Part shown: one piece after another, positions 11,587 through 25,461 of the stretch
Layout: the number at the start of each line of letters is the position of its first letter
Numbering within the stretch: position 1 is the first letter of the stretch
NCBI GenBank assembly: GCA_021464245.1
Contig: JADCRB010000064.1
Coordinates: 5,300,505 to 5,364,504 of the forward strand
From: Carallia brachiata
Taxonomy: Eukaryota; Streptophyta; Magnoliopsida; Malpighiales; Rhizophoraceae
DNA length: 64,000 nucleotides
Reading direction: 5' to 3'
Notes under the pieces: model-generated
Told to the model about the DNA's origin: nothing
Seen by the model: the letters and a program-made list of their open reading frames with translations, nothing else
Databases searched by the model: none
Program-made: the position numbers and the translations under genes

Positions 11587-13196
11587 GTAGAGCTGCTGAA
11601 GTTAAAAAGGCTAGAAATCCTATAACAGAAACAATGTAAGAGCCTCTTAGATTTGGTTCTTTTGGGATGCAGAAACTGAGAAACCAAGCGAGCTCTACCG
11701 TAAAGACACATCAGGATAAAAGAAGAGGCTGCAATTTTTACTCCTTTACTTCACTGGAATTCTATAGTGGGTGTTGTAAACAACAGTCTTCAGGATTTTA
11801 TCTCATGGACAACCAAAGAGTGCAGAAAGCAGCTGATCTTTTTTCTATTCTCTTCGCAGGTCGAGAGTGCAGGAACCATTGTATGTTGAGGTAAACACCA
11901 ATACGTTTGTATAAAAATGCAAAGCTATCGAAAAGCACGTAAGCATAAGCATGGAAAAAAAATGAACCTTTTTTTTTTCTTTCCAAGTCTGTTTCCTTGT
12001 AATTAGCTGAGGAAGGAACTCTAATTAACTAGTAAATCCATTGATCTGCCTGCGAAAAACTGCCAATTATGGCAAAGCAACGAAAATGATGTATTCAAAC
12101 CCATCATTAACTCAGCCAAGGCAGTTCAACCCATTGTAACAAAATTGAGACTGCTACGTAATGTCCAGGAAAACCATGTCGGAAGTGCAGTTGAGAAAGC
12201 CATTTTGGCTTTAGGGGAAAAAAAAAAAAAAAAAAAAGAGGACACCATTGAGTTGAATAACACCAAACAAAGTCTGAAACTTTGAAACAAAAATATTCAC
12301 GACGCAAATGTACCAGTCGGAAAGCCACAAAAAATCCGCACCAAAGTACCCTTGGTGGGATTACAAAGGGTGGATTAAGAAGTAGGAAAACAAAAGGTCG
12401 ACATCTGGAAACGCATTATCTCAAGAATATAAATCAAACCACCTTCTGACCAATTTTTTAAAAACCGTTAGAAAAATGAATGTAGAGATCCTACTTTAGA
12501 GATCCCAAATAAGTCCTAGTGTAATTCTAAGCAAGATAAGACCACCGAATTCAACCCTTCTCCAACTTCTCTATATATCGACTTTACAGATGTGAGTGAA
12601 ATAGTTGAGTGCCAAAATCTTCAAAAACAAATTATATAGTCAGCACAGGCGCATATCGAGTAAAAATATAACTTTTACACCCAGCACAATATTCTACAGC
12701 CTAACTACCAACAAAGAATTGATCAATGGTCACTCCTTGAGGGATGTAAAATCATTGCACATGGTTAGACGGCATCAATGGGAATTGGAAGTCCTTCGTG
12801 GGCAAACAAAAGTGAATTAGAAAGGCCACGAACCCACGAACTTTTACTTGAGCTCTGCATTGCTTTTTGTCCTCCTAAAAGCTTCTGCTTTTCAATCCCT
12901 CCAAAAGCATTTGATACGCATCTGGTTCGCCAAAACTTAGGTGGAAATGTAACAACCGGCAAAGATTGTCCCCAATCAGAAATACAAAGAATTCTATTCA
13001 GCAGCAGCCCCTTTAAGGGTAAAACATACGCAGAAGCCATGTGACTGGCCACACCTGAGTTGACAAATTTCAGGAACCTCCGCTTGCGGGCACTTTTGAA
13101 GTGAAGTCACAAACATGAACCTGTTACAGGGAATTTCTGCTTGATTTCATTCTCATGCATTCAATTTTGATGGCTTCGGAATGAGTCCAATCCAGT
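11587..13196. other. Convergent 3' regions of CSLD4 and MIP3
   Basis: The stretch probably holds the 3' untranslated region of CSLD4 (about 11590-12000) and that of MIP3 on the other strand. A 19-base A run lies near 12219-12237. A 95-codon frame at 12765-13052 (minus) lies just past the MIP3 stop and has no recognised motif. No further gene is supported. Confidence 0.45.
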
Positions 13197-16100
13197 TCAA
13201 AAGCAACTAGACTGTGACATTAGCAAATCAAGCATGTCGTCAGGTGTTAGAAGAGTTGTCCCACCAAGAATCAATTCTACATCAGGCCTTCCAATTTCAG
13301 CAAATGCCTCTCGAACTTCACGTACCTTGAAACAAACAAAAAAAGGTATGGTGATTAATAAGTTGAGTCTATGATGTCATGCCCAAAGTACACTTATACA
13401 AAACTATTTTTGATATATATGAAGGGAAAACAGCTACTTGGTTGAATACCAATCTCAAATATTTGCAATTCAGAAAGAGAAGCGGCAAACAAAAGTATCT
13501 TAGGGCAGCGATAAAGATAGATACCTCAGTACCATTGATACCCCCAATAACGAAAACCATAATAATATTTTGGTCAGCAATTGTTGGCTTTGCCTGCAAA
13601 ATACAAATGCCAAGTTTAATATTTAAACTGGGAGGCATGCCTGCTGGAAGTCATATTCACACAAATCTTACCTGCCCAAGACCAAATCTTCCAAAGCCAC
13701 TTTTAAAAATTCGCCCTACAGTAGAGGAGTGGTATTCCAATCCAGGTACATCATACTTGCTCAACAGCCTTGTTAGAAGCTTATAAAGCAATCCCTTATT
13801 TGACTCCGAATCGCCGCTGAAGCTACTTTCAAAGGAGAATGCACCTTCTCTATATGGTACATTCCTCCTTCGCAGGGTAGATAACTTGTGAAGAAATTTG
13901 AAGAGGTTGTCCACTCTATCACACAACTCCAACTTCAACTGCATGTCACCATATGATTCTTCTTTATTGGTCTTATCATCATCATCATCATCCTCATCAC
14001 CCCACTTACCCCACTGATCATCATCAAAATCATCAATATCTATCTGATCTGATTGACCTTCTGAAGTTTTCTCGGTACCTTTTCTTTTTGCATTGGCCTC
14101 AAGTTCCTCCAATAGATCATTGAGAAACTTAACCTTAGCTATTGACGGGTTTTCAAGAATTGCATCCACAATGGTTTCCTTCAGAAGATGCTCCTCTTGC
14201 CAAGAAAAAGGTCCACCTGAACCAGCTGTTGGAAAATTCTCACCAGCCAATATGTATCCAACAATCATCAGGAGCAAAGAATCTTGAAAAGAAAGTAAAC
14301 CTGGTGAGGGTTTCACCTCCATGCTCGCCTGTCTAGTCAATCCCACCAAAGCACTCTTATTGATTAGATCGCCAATTTGAGCAGCAAGACTCTGACTTGT
14401 GTCTCCGGCACTAGCACTCAGAATTTTCTCGGCACTAACAAATGCCTCCCATTTGGCGCAATGTGATTCTTCAAAAGCAACAACTGCAGCTGCTGCTAAC
14501 TGAATAATTCCTCTATTTTTGATCAAAGATGATTGGCTTTTAGCTGCTGCCTTAATCATGGCTATCAACTCACTTTTTGTAGCAAAACCCTTTTGAGTTT
14601 TGAAATTGACAGTAATATTTTGCTGACGCAGGCTTTCCTGTAGCCACTTTTTAATCAGCAAAGCCCCATCTTTTGTTTTTCTCTCCAATATGGCTTCCAT
14701 ATATGGTGTTCCACGAAATGTTTCAGTTGAGACAAAGGACCCATCGAGTATTTGGCTCTCAGAAATAAACAATTTTTCATCACCAACTCTGTGGCAAATA
14801 TTAACCAGGTCAGCCATTCGAGGAGCAGAATTACTAGTGTCCCAGCCAAGTAAGAATGATTCAATGCTTTTTAAGAGCTGAGAACTGTTCATTTCCGAAT
14901 CTTGTTCTCTTAAAATTTCTGGGAGTGGTATCTGAACATCAAGAGGAGCACGATGTACTTTAGAGAGGCTACGTCTGAGTTGGCCCCGTGAGCCCTTCGT
15001 GTGGGAGTAGGATGGTGCTCTTTCTCTCCGAGGTAGAGATGAAAACATATGGTCCACAAGTGAATCCCCGTGACAACATGGGGTTAGGAGATCAAGTGTG
15101 CGGTCAATAAGCAATAGCCCTGCTGACCGTTTACGTCGACCCACATCATAAAGACTTGACATGTCTGTCATAATCTTTCCAACAGTTTTTGATAGATCAC
15201 CAAGGGAGAAAATTTCAATTTTCAAGTCCATCTACAAATTTGGCAAAAAAGAGAAAATTAGCATTCTACTGCATGAAGATAAACAATAAATATACATTTC
15301 AAGAAACAAGAAGTGAAGAAAAATTTAAGATCAAATACTAAAGTCATCCACTGTTTAGCTATAATTTTAGGAATCAAATACTTGTTAATATGTGCAATCA
15401 ATACTAGAATATTTTAACTAGTTGTAAATCTTTTGGCATCACTTCACCTATGCCTACGCAGCAAACTGTACTTGGCAATCTATCAAAACCATGTCCAACA
15501 AATATGCTAAAAAGGGAGAACATATAGCTTTTGCGTAATTCAGGTTTTTTTTTTTTTTTTTTTTTCAGGTGATCCATTGTGATTCATGTCAGTCCTCACA
15601 AAATTGGAAACTTCATTCAAGGATTCTGAGAATATTTTAAATATTTTGTTCCCAAAAAAATGTGAATACTATTCAGGTTAAAGTTTTATCACCCAATTTT
15701 TGAAGCAAGGATTTTCATTCTGGATAATTTTGAACACATTTAGAATACAGTAAGATAAGATGCTTCATAAACCTTTTAGAAAAACAGAGAATATAAAATA
15801 GACTCTAAAACAATGCCAGAGTTGGGAAGGAGGGAGGGGAAGGAATAAGGAGGGATGAACTTATTACCTTGGCAGCAAGATGGTAAAGAAAATGTGCAGT
15901 AAGAATTGCCCCAGCAGGAACATCATCACCATCAGGGGCCACTCCAGTGCTCATGGAAGGCAACCCAGGACTAATAGAATCCTCATGCTCAGCTGACAAG
16001 GATGCCTCAGCAATTGAACCTTCTGAAGGCAGGAAAAAGACTCTTGGTGAAAGTGGGCACAAAATCAGGGGAAAGTAATGCACCGAAACAACCAATTTTT

Positions 16101-19100
16101 GTCCTAAATCATCTTCATATAATTTGTTTCCTCTTGAACTAGTTTCATGATGAAGAACATCTTCTTTAGGAGATGTCAGCCGTGACCATCCAACATCTTC
16201 TATGGTCAAACTTTCCTGGCTGACATCTTGTGGGAATCCAGATTTTACGTATTTCTTAACAAGCTCTTCATAATCTTGAAGAAGCAGTGATTCATATTCC
16301 TGGAAAGCATCCGGACCCAGAGGTGAATCAGGAAACACTGAGTGAGACATCTGCAAATTGGCAAACTGTTAGATATCATTTAACTTCAAACAACAAAATA
16401 TAGAGCAACGAAAAAACAGAAGTAATCAGAAACCCTTGAACAACGCTCTGACAACAATGTATTACCTAAATTAAATATTTCAGTCTACACTACAAACAGG
16501 TTAAAGTCAATTTAGTTGAGGCGCTTAGCCCGGAAGTAGTAAATCGGCATAAAAGAGGAAAAGTGGGACATATTTCAGACATACCACTCCCGATGAAATC
16601 ATCGGTATTGGAATCTGACAAAAGTAGCTATTTATTTAAACAAATCTGAAACCACGTTTCCTTGATCCCTCCATAAATAAATACAAAACAAGCAAACTGT
16701 GACCCCACTTACTTTTATTCTCTTGTTGGTCATGAATAGACAAAACAATACTAGAATAAAAAATTTGCCTCGCAACGATTGGGGTTAAAGCTCGAAAATC
16801 CACCTTAATTAAACTCCACAAAAGTTTGCATTTGTTTTTTCTTCAAGGGTTCGCTTGTATTTTCATAAAGTGTAGTAATCAATATCAAGTAAATGCATTC
16901 AAATGGCTGGCAAAAGCATTCTTCTTTACATTTTTTGTGAATTGAAGATAGATTTAGATTTAGATTTACATTTTTTGTGGCAAACTCATGATATCATATA
17001 TAAGACTCCGTGACTTTGAGGGAATTGGAGGACAATAGCCTAATGAAAGATTTTATATCCAGCCATCCTTAACCCACCACTACTACTGTTTTACTATTGT
17101 GCATTCACAAAAGGAGATATAATTTAGATATGCATACTGTTCAGACAAAAGAATAACTGCAAAAGATGTGGTATCCCAGCACCACCACCCCAGGGGCAAA
17201 AAAAAATACCCCTGGTCCATCCCAGCAATGATCGGCAGGGACCTGGCTGGATGAGGACTGTCCTCCCTTGACTACCCTTAGCAATATGTATTCATTATAT
17301 ACCAGTCATATAATAATGGTGTAACTTCCACATACACTAGCCCAAACAGACACAAACATGAGCACATAAACAAACAAAACAAAGCAAAAGAGCATATGCC
17401 AGCCAAGTATTTGGAACAATAGTAGTGTCGCAAGAATTAAGTTCACGTACATAAGAAAGAACAGGAGCAATCATGAAGGAATCAGTAAGAAACTTCAAAA
17501 TGTGCATAAGTCAAGAATATTAAAAGAACAAGCATGAATACCTAAATGGAACTTCAGCTCCAGAAACAAAAAGGAAAGAATATTAAGCTAATGAACCATA
17601 ACAATCACCAGCAGTTTCCCCAGAAAAAAATACCTCTGAGATAGACGTAAATATTGCACATCGTTGAACACCTTTATGTGAGCTCAGGCAACGTAAGATA
17701 TACCGATGTGCATCACTTAGTAGATGTGACGTGAAAACCACAATTTTCTTTGCAGCATCAGAAGTTGAGTTCCAATTAACTGCCTAGAGAAAGAAAAAAA
17801 TAGATAGCACAACATCTTGAGATTGCAGACTAAAAGACATGCCATAAAACAGAATGGACGAGCATGGAGAAAGCAGCAATTTTCTGTGTAATAAATGGCA
17901 GAAACATGGCGTCTTGCACTTCTGATTCATCAATTTGGTTCCCCTTTTATTGCACGATAGGGCTCATGAAATAATAGAATTCTCAATTTCCGCACAATCA
18001 GGTTGAAAAGGATAGAACTGGATTCCACTACAAGGTACTCAGGACATGGAAGGAAAAGAAAGTACATTAGGACTGCTACGTGGAACACATTAAAGAGACC
18101 CTACATTCATTTATTTTTATGCAGTTCCTCTTCTTTTAGGATCAATACGTATTTGCTGTCCATGTTACCACTATAAAATCCACATGTTGACAATGCAAAA
18201 ATATAATGTTTACTGATAACCCATATGGCACCTTTTCTAAGCAGGAAAAAGTCAAGTACCCTAGCCCGTCAAAGATTAACACGACAAGCGGGAAATATTC
18301 AGGCCAATTTTGAGAAGGGAGATTACCACGTCAAGAGGAGACATATTTTCTAGGCTGCAAACAGCATGTACTCCAAGATCCATAAACAGAGGAAATGCTC
18401 CAAGAAACTGGAAGCTCTCCGTGCAACCAGAATCGAGGTAAAGAACAGCACCTTCTATGTGCTCTGACACCTAAACATGAAAGAAAAAATAAAATAAAAT
18501 AAAATTCCAAGTACGTCAAGTCAGGAGAAAACAGAGAGAAAGAAAACACAAACACAATTCTACCATTTTAACAGAAGTTAGGAAAATAAGAAACACAGAA
18601 AAAAAAACAAAAAGATCCCAGCACCACTCTTGTGTGCAACAACAGAAACACAAGCACTTTCATTCATGACTAGAACACAGATGCATGATGTTAGGGGTTA
18701 GAATTCAGATAATGTCAAGTCATAGCCAGGAATTGGCTTTCAGCAGATAAAAGAGATGAACAGTGTCAAGAATTAGGGGAAAATACAAATAGACGTGTCA
18801 GCTATGCTCATTTTCAAGATAATATCAGTCATAGTCAATGAAAGCAGCCATGGAATTCTAACAATGAACATTTCGTATCGACTATGTTTTCTAATCAAGT
18901 AATAAAACTAGACAACGGGCACATCTATGTTATCCATCAATGCTGTACATTGCACGTAAAAATTATCAGCATCGTGAACTGTCAAGATAAATGAGTGCTT
19001 GTTGACCTAGTTACTGCTGTACAAATCTTAATCATTAGAAATTAGAACAATAAATGTGTTAACATTGAATTGAATGATAGAGTTTCAGCCAGCCAAACGC

Positions 19101-19646
19101 CTAACGAATATAATTAAGGTGATGGCAGGCACACCTTCCTGGTTTCTTAAATTATTTCCTTCCATGGTGAAATGACCCCTAATTGCATGCATAAAACAAG
19201 ATAATACTCATAAAAGAACGATATTCAATCCAGACGAGGAAATCAGATATGATTTTTTCTTTTTTTTGGCTCGCAATCAGAAATGATTTTGGGAATGCCA
19301 TTTCATGAAGAAGGCTAACTGTGCTCTTCTGTCTCAATTGCCACACATATTAATTGTCAGATTCAATCCCCGCAATATATATAAATATCAATCAGTAAGA
19401 CAAAACAAGAAGATGAAATTAATGGAAAAGAAAGAAACAACAGAAAACATCAGAATTATATATAATAATTTTTTAGGGAACAGGAAATCCAGCGGAAAGA
19501 ACGTTTATCAAACAACCAAGAAAAACCGAAAAAAAAAACGGTGATGATTAAAAAGAAGAAAGCAAAGTTGGGTGGGGGATTGGGTTAATTACTTGAGAGA
19601 TAGAATCGAGACACGATTTGGTAATATCGATCGGATTTGGAGCCAT
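13197..19646 (-). CDS. MIP3: Sec1/Munc18-like protein MIP3 (SCFD2-like), 7 exons
   Basis: The product is a Sec1/Munc18 family protein like Arabidopsis MIP3 (MAIGO2-interacting protein 3). In that family it works with the Dsl1-type tether in Golgi-to-ER vesicle traffic at the ER. Exons are 19646-19593, 18470-18327, 17783-17634, 16350-15868, 15231-13672, 13593-13525 and 13325-13197. Every exon is a multiple of three, all junctions are phase 0, and the product is 862 residues. Landmarks are MAPNPIDITKSCLDSIS, GAVLYLDSGCTESFQFLGAF, the RSAGLLLIDRTLDLLTPCCH core, an acidic patch with six consecutive Asp near residue 690 (KWGDEDDDDDDK), and the conserved end FVIGGINGTEVREVREAF with LILGGTTLLTPDDML. 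No frame disruption is seen. The head of exon 4 (MSHSVFPDSPLGPDAFQEYE) is assigned by phase and acceptor. Confidence 0.9.
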
Positions 19647-22640
19647 TCAGCTCTGTTCTCTTCGCTTCAATAATATTTCTTCTTTTTTTTTAACTGCAAG
19701 AAGCACAAGCTCGCCCTCCCACCTCCTGCTATGAATGAAAATAATCTCGTATTCTTCTTCGATCAATCCCTAGCCGTATTTGTATTTTTGTGTGTCCCCT
19801 TCTTCTGTTTATGCTATTTGATTTGCAGTTGCATTTACATCCCTCCGGCTTTAGTCCACCAATTACTCACACTTACAGCTTTTTATTTTTATTTTTTTTT
19901 TTCCATCAAAAAATGCCCACACTGATGATGGTTATAGTGTCTATACGTTAAAATTAAAGTAATTTTGATTTTTAAACGTTGGATTTTAATTATTTTATTG
20001 GACAGATTTATTATTTAAGTATTATTAAAATAAAATAAGTATGAGACTGATTAGTATTTAACTGCATAAATTGACTAATCTAGACCAATTCAGATAAAAT
20101 TCTCAAAGGATGGTAAATATGTCATTTTAAGATCTGATCACGATATTAACGAGTTTATAATTTATACAGTACACAAGCAATTACTCTCTAAGAAAAAATC
20201 CAAGATAAGAGCACCATATAAGCAATCACTTTGTAGGAATAAATTTATTATTAAAATATTATTAGAATCGTAATTAGAATACTATTAAAATCGAATAAAT
20301 TTTTTAAAAGTTTAACTATAGTACTAATAAGTGTAGAACTTATGCAGTAAACAAGCACAACTTTACTAGTATAAATGTAGTCGTTATAGGGATTAGAACT
20401 CGAGCTAATGAAAAAAAAAAAAAACGCTTCAAATTACTACAAATTATCATCTCGACTGAGTGCACTTACAATCGCCTCCTAAACCGCCTAAGTAAAGTAG
20501 AAAAATAATAATGATAATAATAATTGCAATAAGTTTTTCTCTAATGTTAGAACTTCTATTATTAACACAACATTTTTTTTAATAAAAAGAAAAATGATTC
20601 CAACTTTCTTTTTTTGGAGTGGAACAATTTTTCTTTTTCACCGCATTTGTCGTTAATCAATTTGGATACCTCGTTGTGAGTTTATAAATTAAATAACATT
20701 GAAAGTATACTAACAAGTAATAAGAAAACTTAAAAAAAGAAATTGTGTATCTCTCCCTCTTCATGTCAACATATCACAGCCACTTGCATGTCAAAACATT
20801 GAAAATATGATAAGTGACAATTTTGAGTTTTTTTAATTCCCAAAAATTTATTTATGTTATTTAAAAAATATGTAAAAAAAAGAAATATAATAGGTCAAAA
20901 AAATCGTTTTCCCAACTCAAAATTGCTATTTTTGTTATTTAATATGCATTTTTTCCTTTTTTTTTTGGTCAAATATGGCAGATATGATACAGTCAACACA
21001 AAGAACCCCAAGAAGTTTCCCCACTTAACTCCACGAAAAAGAAAGATGGTGAATTTATTAATAGTGTTACCAAAATTCTAATTTCAGCAAATTAATAACT
21101 TAAGTATGTTGTTTTATTTAAGTGAATAAATATACTTAACACGCTCGAGGATGAACTAGATTTACTGAATTTACCTATTAGAAATGCCATTTTATTACAG
21201 AGTTCAAAGAGAGATTAGCAGTAAGTAGTCTGCTTCTCTAGTTTTTATGGTGTTTTCTTGTTGAAATAACTTTTGGTTAGAAAAGATTTAAAATAATTAG
21301 ATTTTATACTAAACTTTGTTTATAGTAAAACAAAATGACGAAAAATGATTTCTGTAGCCAACTTTAATTAAATTTGGGATTAAGGTTTTTTATTGGTTGT
21401 TGGTGTACTACGTTGAAAGAAATTAACTTATTTTTTTTGTTGGTCGAATTCCACATTCAAAGCCATTTTGCATGCAGTAAAAAGAAGCAAAAGCTTCAAA
21501 ACCTTCCTATACCGCTCAATAGTAGGAATCCAATCTGTAGATTTATTTATTACCACACGTCACATACATTTATGTGCTATCTATTCTGATATTATGAAGT
21601 GGAATACATGCTCATAATTCATAATGTGCATGAAATATACGGTAAAATAATAATAATAATAATAATGTGCATGAAATCCTTTTCTCGATGCCCATGTCAT
21701 TGGCTGTCTGCATGCCTTGCTTTTTAACTGCAGATAAGAGTTTATAAATCATGCAAATCTGGAGCATGCTCGTGTCTTCCAAGTATCTATGTGATTATTA
21801 TCTGAATGCTATAGAAATATTGGCTGTCATACAGGTCATTTGTGGTATTTGACAATCTCTGGAAAAACATTTAATCGCTATTGCTGATTTATGTTCCCAT
21901 CTTTTTTAATCCTCTTAAGTTAATGTTAGGAAGTTCGTTTAGATGTTTGTTATCAGTAACACAATTTTGCAACCTCACATTTACTTGGTTATACAATTCC
22001 AATTATATCTGTGCAATTCTGACAGTTCTTTTCACAGAGATCAATCTATTAATGAAGGGGATGCATAATACGCTTCAGAGCACGGTGAAGATCAAATCAA
22101 AGCTCAGACAAATGGTGGTGTTCTATTGAATGAAAGTACGTTCAATCATTACTTGGATAGAGCACCTATACATTGGAAGATGGTCAAACCGGACAAAAAA
22201 TTGTTTTTATAAGGTAGGATAGACATCGTTCTGCATGTATAATTTGTGCTGCTATATCTTAGATATTTATCACCAAACGTGTTTGCTGAAAAACAAAATA
22301 GAAAATAAATGTTTCGCTTCAATTCTTGGACCTGCTATTGTCTTTTCTTAGTAAAATTGTTGTTTTCGGTCTGCTTGATTTTGAAAATTTTCCAAGTTCT
22401 ATTCTCTTGTGTGCTTATATTTTATACTATTAGTGATTGTCAGTTGCTATTGTTCAGGTTACTCCCCGGAGAGAGGTGGGGTTCTGATAGATTGCATTGC
22501 ATTTCAATAATTGAAAAGATCTCAATGTTGCATTTTATCTGATCTAGTCACTTCTTGGTCACTAAATGTCAAGCTCTTTTCTGCTGCTTAGCAAGTTTTT
22601 TAGTAGATATACCTGCATGCATGTGTTTTAGGGGATTCAG
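19647..22640. other. AT-rich intergenic DNA upstream of MIP3
   Basis: The first 100-200 bases form the MIP3 promoter and leader (minus strand). The remainder is AT-rich with ATA repeats near 20505-20525 and 21648-21665. Short frames are present but none has a known motif. One exon-like stretch at 22079-22135 ends in a GTACGT donor, but I could not join it in phase to the exon at 22688. Confidence 0.4.
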
Positions 22641-22687
22641 CAACTTGGGACTGATCTGTAATTGATACAACTTCTTTTTCTCAAAAG

Positions 22688-22828
22688 AACACAACATCAA
22701 ATAAGTTGAAACTTAAGAAGGAAGGGCGTCAGTACCCATTGAGTATTAATGAAGCTCTGACAAATCCTGTAAAGGTGAAGCCATTGCACCGCCCTCCCCC
22801 AAGGAAGAAAAGAAAAAGGGCTGTTTGA
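22688..22828 (+). CDS. Orphan exon-like C-terminus of an unrecognised basic protein
   Basis: A 46-codon open stretch follows an acceptor-like TTTTTCTCAAAAG and ends in TGA. Its translation is strongly protein-like and basic: NKLKLKKEGRQYPLSINEAL, then a NPVKVKPLHRPPP linker and a RKKRKR nuclear-localisation-like tail. I do not recognise the family and found no convincing upstream exons on this strand. It may be the last exon of a real gene, or a captured or relic gene fragment. Confidence 0.3.
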   Translation, partial: NTTSNKLKLKKEGRQYPLSINEALTNPVKVKPLHRPPPRKKRKRAV

Positions 22829-23361
22829 ATAACATTTGCATGGTTTTGGTTAGCAAATTAGCATACGAGTCATCCTCATGTGGAATTATAAGCTATCTCC
22901 CTCATAATTCCATATTAAGTGTTCGGCAGGGTTAAATTGATATCTTTTCCTGTACAATCGTGAGAATAAGTTAGTGATTTTTACTGAGTTCTTAGAGTAT
23001 ACTCATTTTGTGGTTCAATGTAGCCGCTTTTATTTAGGTAAAGTAGCACAATCTTTCCTAACGAGTCTATAGTGTGTCACCCGTATTATCTCATTTTTTG
23101 CACCAAAAAGAAATATAAAATATTTTGCATTGCTAATATGAACAAATAATTTTATTGTCTATACAAACTTGACAAATTGTTACTACAAACACGTGAGTGT
23201 AGTTCTTACGTGTGACCAACATGCCTAGCATATATAAGCAATTTGAAAAATAAAACTCAAAAAATAAAAAAAAGGGCCAATTAAACTCCACATATACGAG
23301 CTAGTGTACAAACAAAAATGGTACATATTGAATCATGCAAAAAAACTCAATGATATATGAC

Positions 23362-24003
23362 CTATTTCAACAAATTGTTACGTGGGGCTGCTCCAGAAGC
23401 AGGGCAATTGGGGCCTGCTCCGGCTCCAGCCGCGACGGCTCTAGCAGCTGAATCGCTATCGGTTGGATTGGCCATCGTCAGCATGGGGTCCCCAGAGGCT
23501 GCAGTACCATCACTAGGGTTGTAATTGGCATTGTTCCTTTGATCAAGAGGTGCATGTTTTGCCATCTCCCTCTCAGCAATCTTTCCAGCCCTGGCTACAT
23601 GCAAGTCCATTTCTGCTTCGGCCTCTTTAGCCAACCGAACCTCACAAGCAATGTCCATCTTGGCTTTTGCCAACTCTTTGTCTTCCTGTACATACATACA
23701 TGCATGATTAAGTCTGTCACATTACGAACAACGATCCAGGTTTTGTCCATTACTTATACAAATAATTATTTATATATGTTATGACTGATGCGCTAAACAC
23801 TCGGATCTAAACTAAATTGATTATATATTGAGGTACGTAGAATAATAATCGAAGTAAAAATAATAATACCCTCGAAACTCAAACGGTAAAAATGATTTTA
23901 ACATGTGACACATCAAGTTGTATACCTTCTCTCGAGCCTTAGCATCCGCCTTGGCCTTGTGCAAGGGGTTCATTCCCTGCAACTTCTCCTTTATAGCCTG
24001 CAT
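23362..24003 (-). CDS. Group 1 (LEA_1, PF03760-type) late embryogenesis abundant protein
   Basis: This is a small hydrophilic protein of the LEA_1 family, which in plants accumulates in seeds and under water stress and protects proteins and membranes. Two exons, 24003-23926 and 23685-23362, join in phase 0 and give 133 residues. The N-terminal half is a Lys/Glu/Ala-rich amphipathic helix region beginning MQAIKEKLQGMNPLHKAKAD and continuing through EDKELAKAKMDIA and KEAEAEMDLHVARAGKIAER. This matches the family order. The C-terminal half is a disordered Ala/Gly/Asn-rich tail with AAGAGAGPNCPASGAAP. The single short intron after KAREK is at the usual family position. No signal peptide or membrane span is seen. 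Confidence 0.85.
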
Positions 24004-24360
24004 TTTGTCTCCCTCTTAATATTAATGTAAATTTGGCATAAAAAAACAAGAGAATTGTATAGCCAATTTTCGTTTATCAAGGTTGATACAGAGCCAATAT
24101 ATCATGACCAATTTTGCTCCCGTATTGGTATGTGAATTTTACGGAGCCAGGTTACCCTTAAAAAACGTAGAGACACTGGTCACTAATTTGACAAATGGTC
24201 TTGCGCATGCCTAAACTTTTGCTGCAAACTTGCGGTTCAGAAAATCTTTAAATGCAGAGATTGGCCATGCACATTGTGTGCTCAATCACTCGTTTGAACT
24301 AAAAAAATAGATGGGGTTTTGAGGTTGTTGATTTGAACCAATCGGATATATTTCATATTT

Positions 24361-24930
24361 TGCCGAGGTGCCCGATTCTCTTGGTTGATTCTAATGGCTA
24401 TAAAGTGTGGGAATTTATTTAACTATGAGAACCACGGACTGAAAAAACAAATAAACTTTATTCATGAACTTTTTATTTTTATTTTTTTTTTTGGGTCCAA
24501 TAAAAGCCTCACAAGGTAGGGTTAACTCTTTGCATTATCATAAATGCCACATTCCATTTTCACCATTAATTTATGAGACATCTACAATAAAAATTTAAGT
24601 TCTAATCACTTATGTGTCTCCCAAAATACTGAACAAACCCTTTTGGCCGAGGTGCCCGATTCTCTTGGTTGATTCTAATGGCTATAAAGTGTGGGAATTT
24701 ATTTAACTATGAGAACCACGGACTGAAAAAACAAATAAACTTTATTCATGAACATTTCAATTTTATTTTTTGGGTCCAATAAAAGCCCTAAAAAATAGGG
24801 CTCACTCTTTACATTTGCATAAATGCCACATTCCACTTTCAAGATTAATTTCCAAGACATCTACAATAAAAATCTAAGTTCTAATCACTTGTGTGTCTCC
24901 AAAAGACTGAATAAACCCTTTTTGCCGAGG
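24361..24930. repeat. Tandem duplication of about 284 bp upstream of the LEA gene
   Basis: The unit starting GCCGAGGTGCCCGATTCTCT at 24362 recurs at 24646, and a third partial start (GCCGAGG) lies at 24924. The first 100 bases of the two copies are nearly identical. The later parts differ by substitutions and by the length of a T run. The array sits about 360-930 bases upstream of the LEA start codon. Confidence 0.85.
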
Positions 24931-25461
24931 TTGTGTTAGCTAACATATAAACTTTACCGGATATTTGGATTCTTGCTAGCTAATTTCAATTCACTATTTT
25001 TTTTCCCGATTCGCAAATCACAAGCGAAAGATCGTAGCTCTAAAAAAAATTAAAGGCCAACAATCGACGCACCTACATTATGATAAGTCGTTTGACTAGA
25101 GAAATAAATGGATCATTTTAAGGACCGTAACCCCAAACCGGCATTAAGTGAACAAGTTGGTGTTCATTATTGCTATAAATGACTACAATGTTGTGCCAGA
25201 CGAAATTCTAAGACGTTTAAATCCAGCTCATTTGTTAACCAAACGAGAAAAATTTGATGCCAAATTGGAGCCATCTAGTAGAAAAGACAACAAAGTTCTC
25301 AGACAATGTATGCTTATTAAATGAATAATATGAACCTGCTAGAGTTTTTAATATTACTCAGTTTAAGCATGCCCAGATTCTTAGCGTTGCGTTTGCATTA
25401 TATACAAGGTAGAGAAGTAGCAGCAGCGATACATACATTATTTCTGCCCTGCTGCAAGGCT
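24931..25461. other. Spacer between the LEA gene and TTL
   Basis: This holds the 3' end of TTL on the minus strand (near 25450) and AT-rich DNA. No other gene is seen. Confidence 0.4.

Noticed and set aside
12765..13052. 95-codon minus-strand frame just after the MIP3 stop codon
   Set aside because: It has no start context, splice sites or recognised motif, and it lies where the MIP3 3' untranslated region is expected.
22079..22135. Exon-like segment (HGEDQIKAQTNGGVLLNE) with a GTACGT donor
   Set aside because: Its phase cannot be joined to the exon at 22688 with visible splice sites, and no other partner was found.
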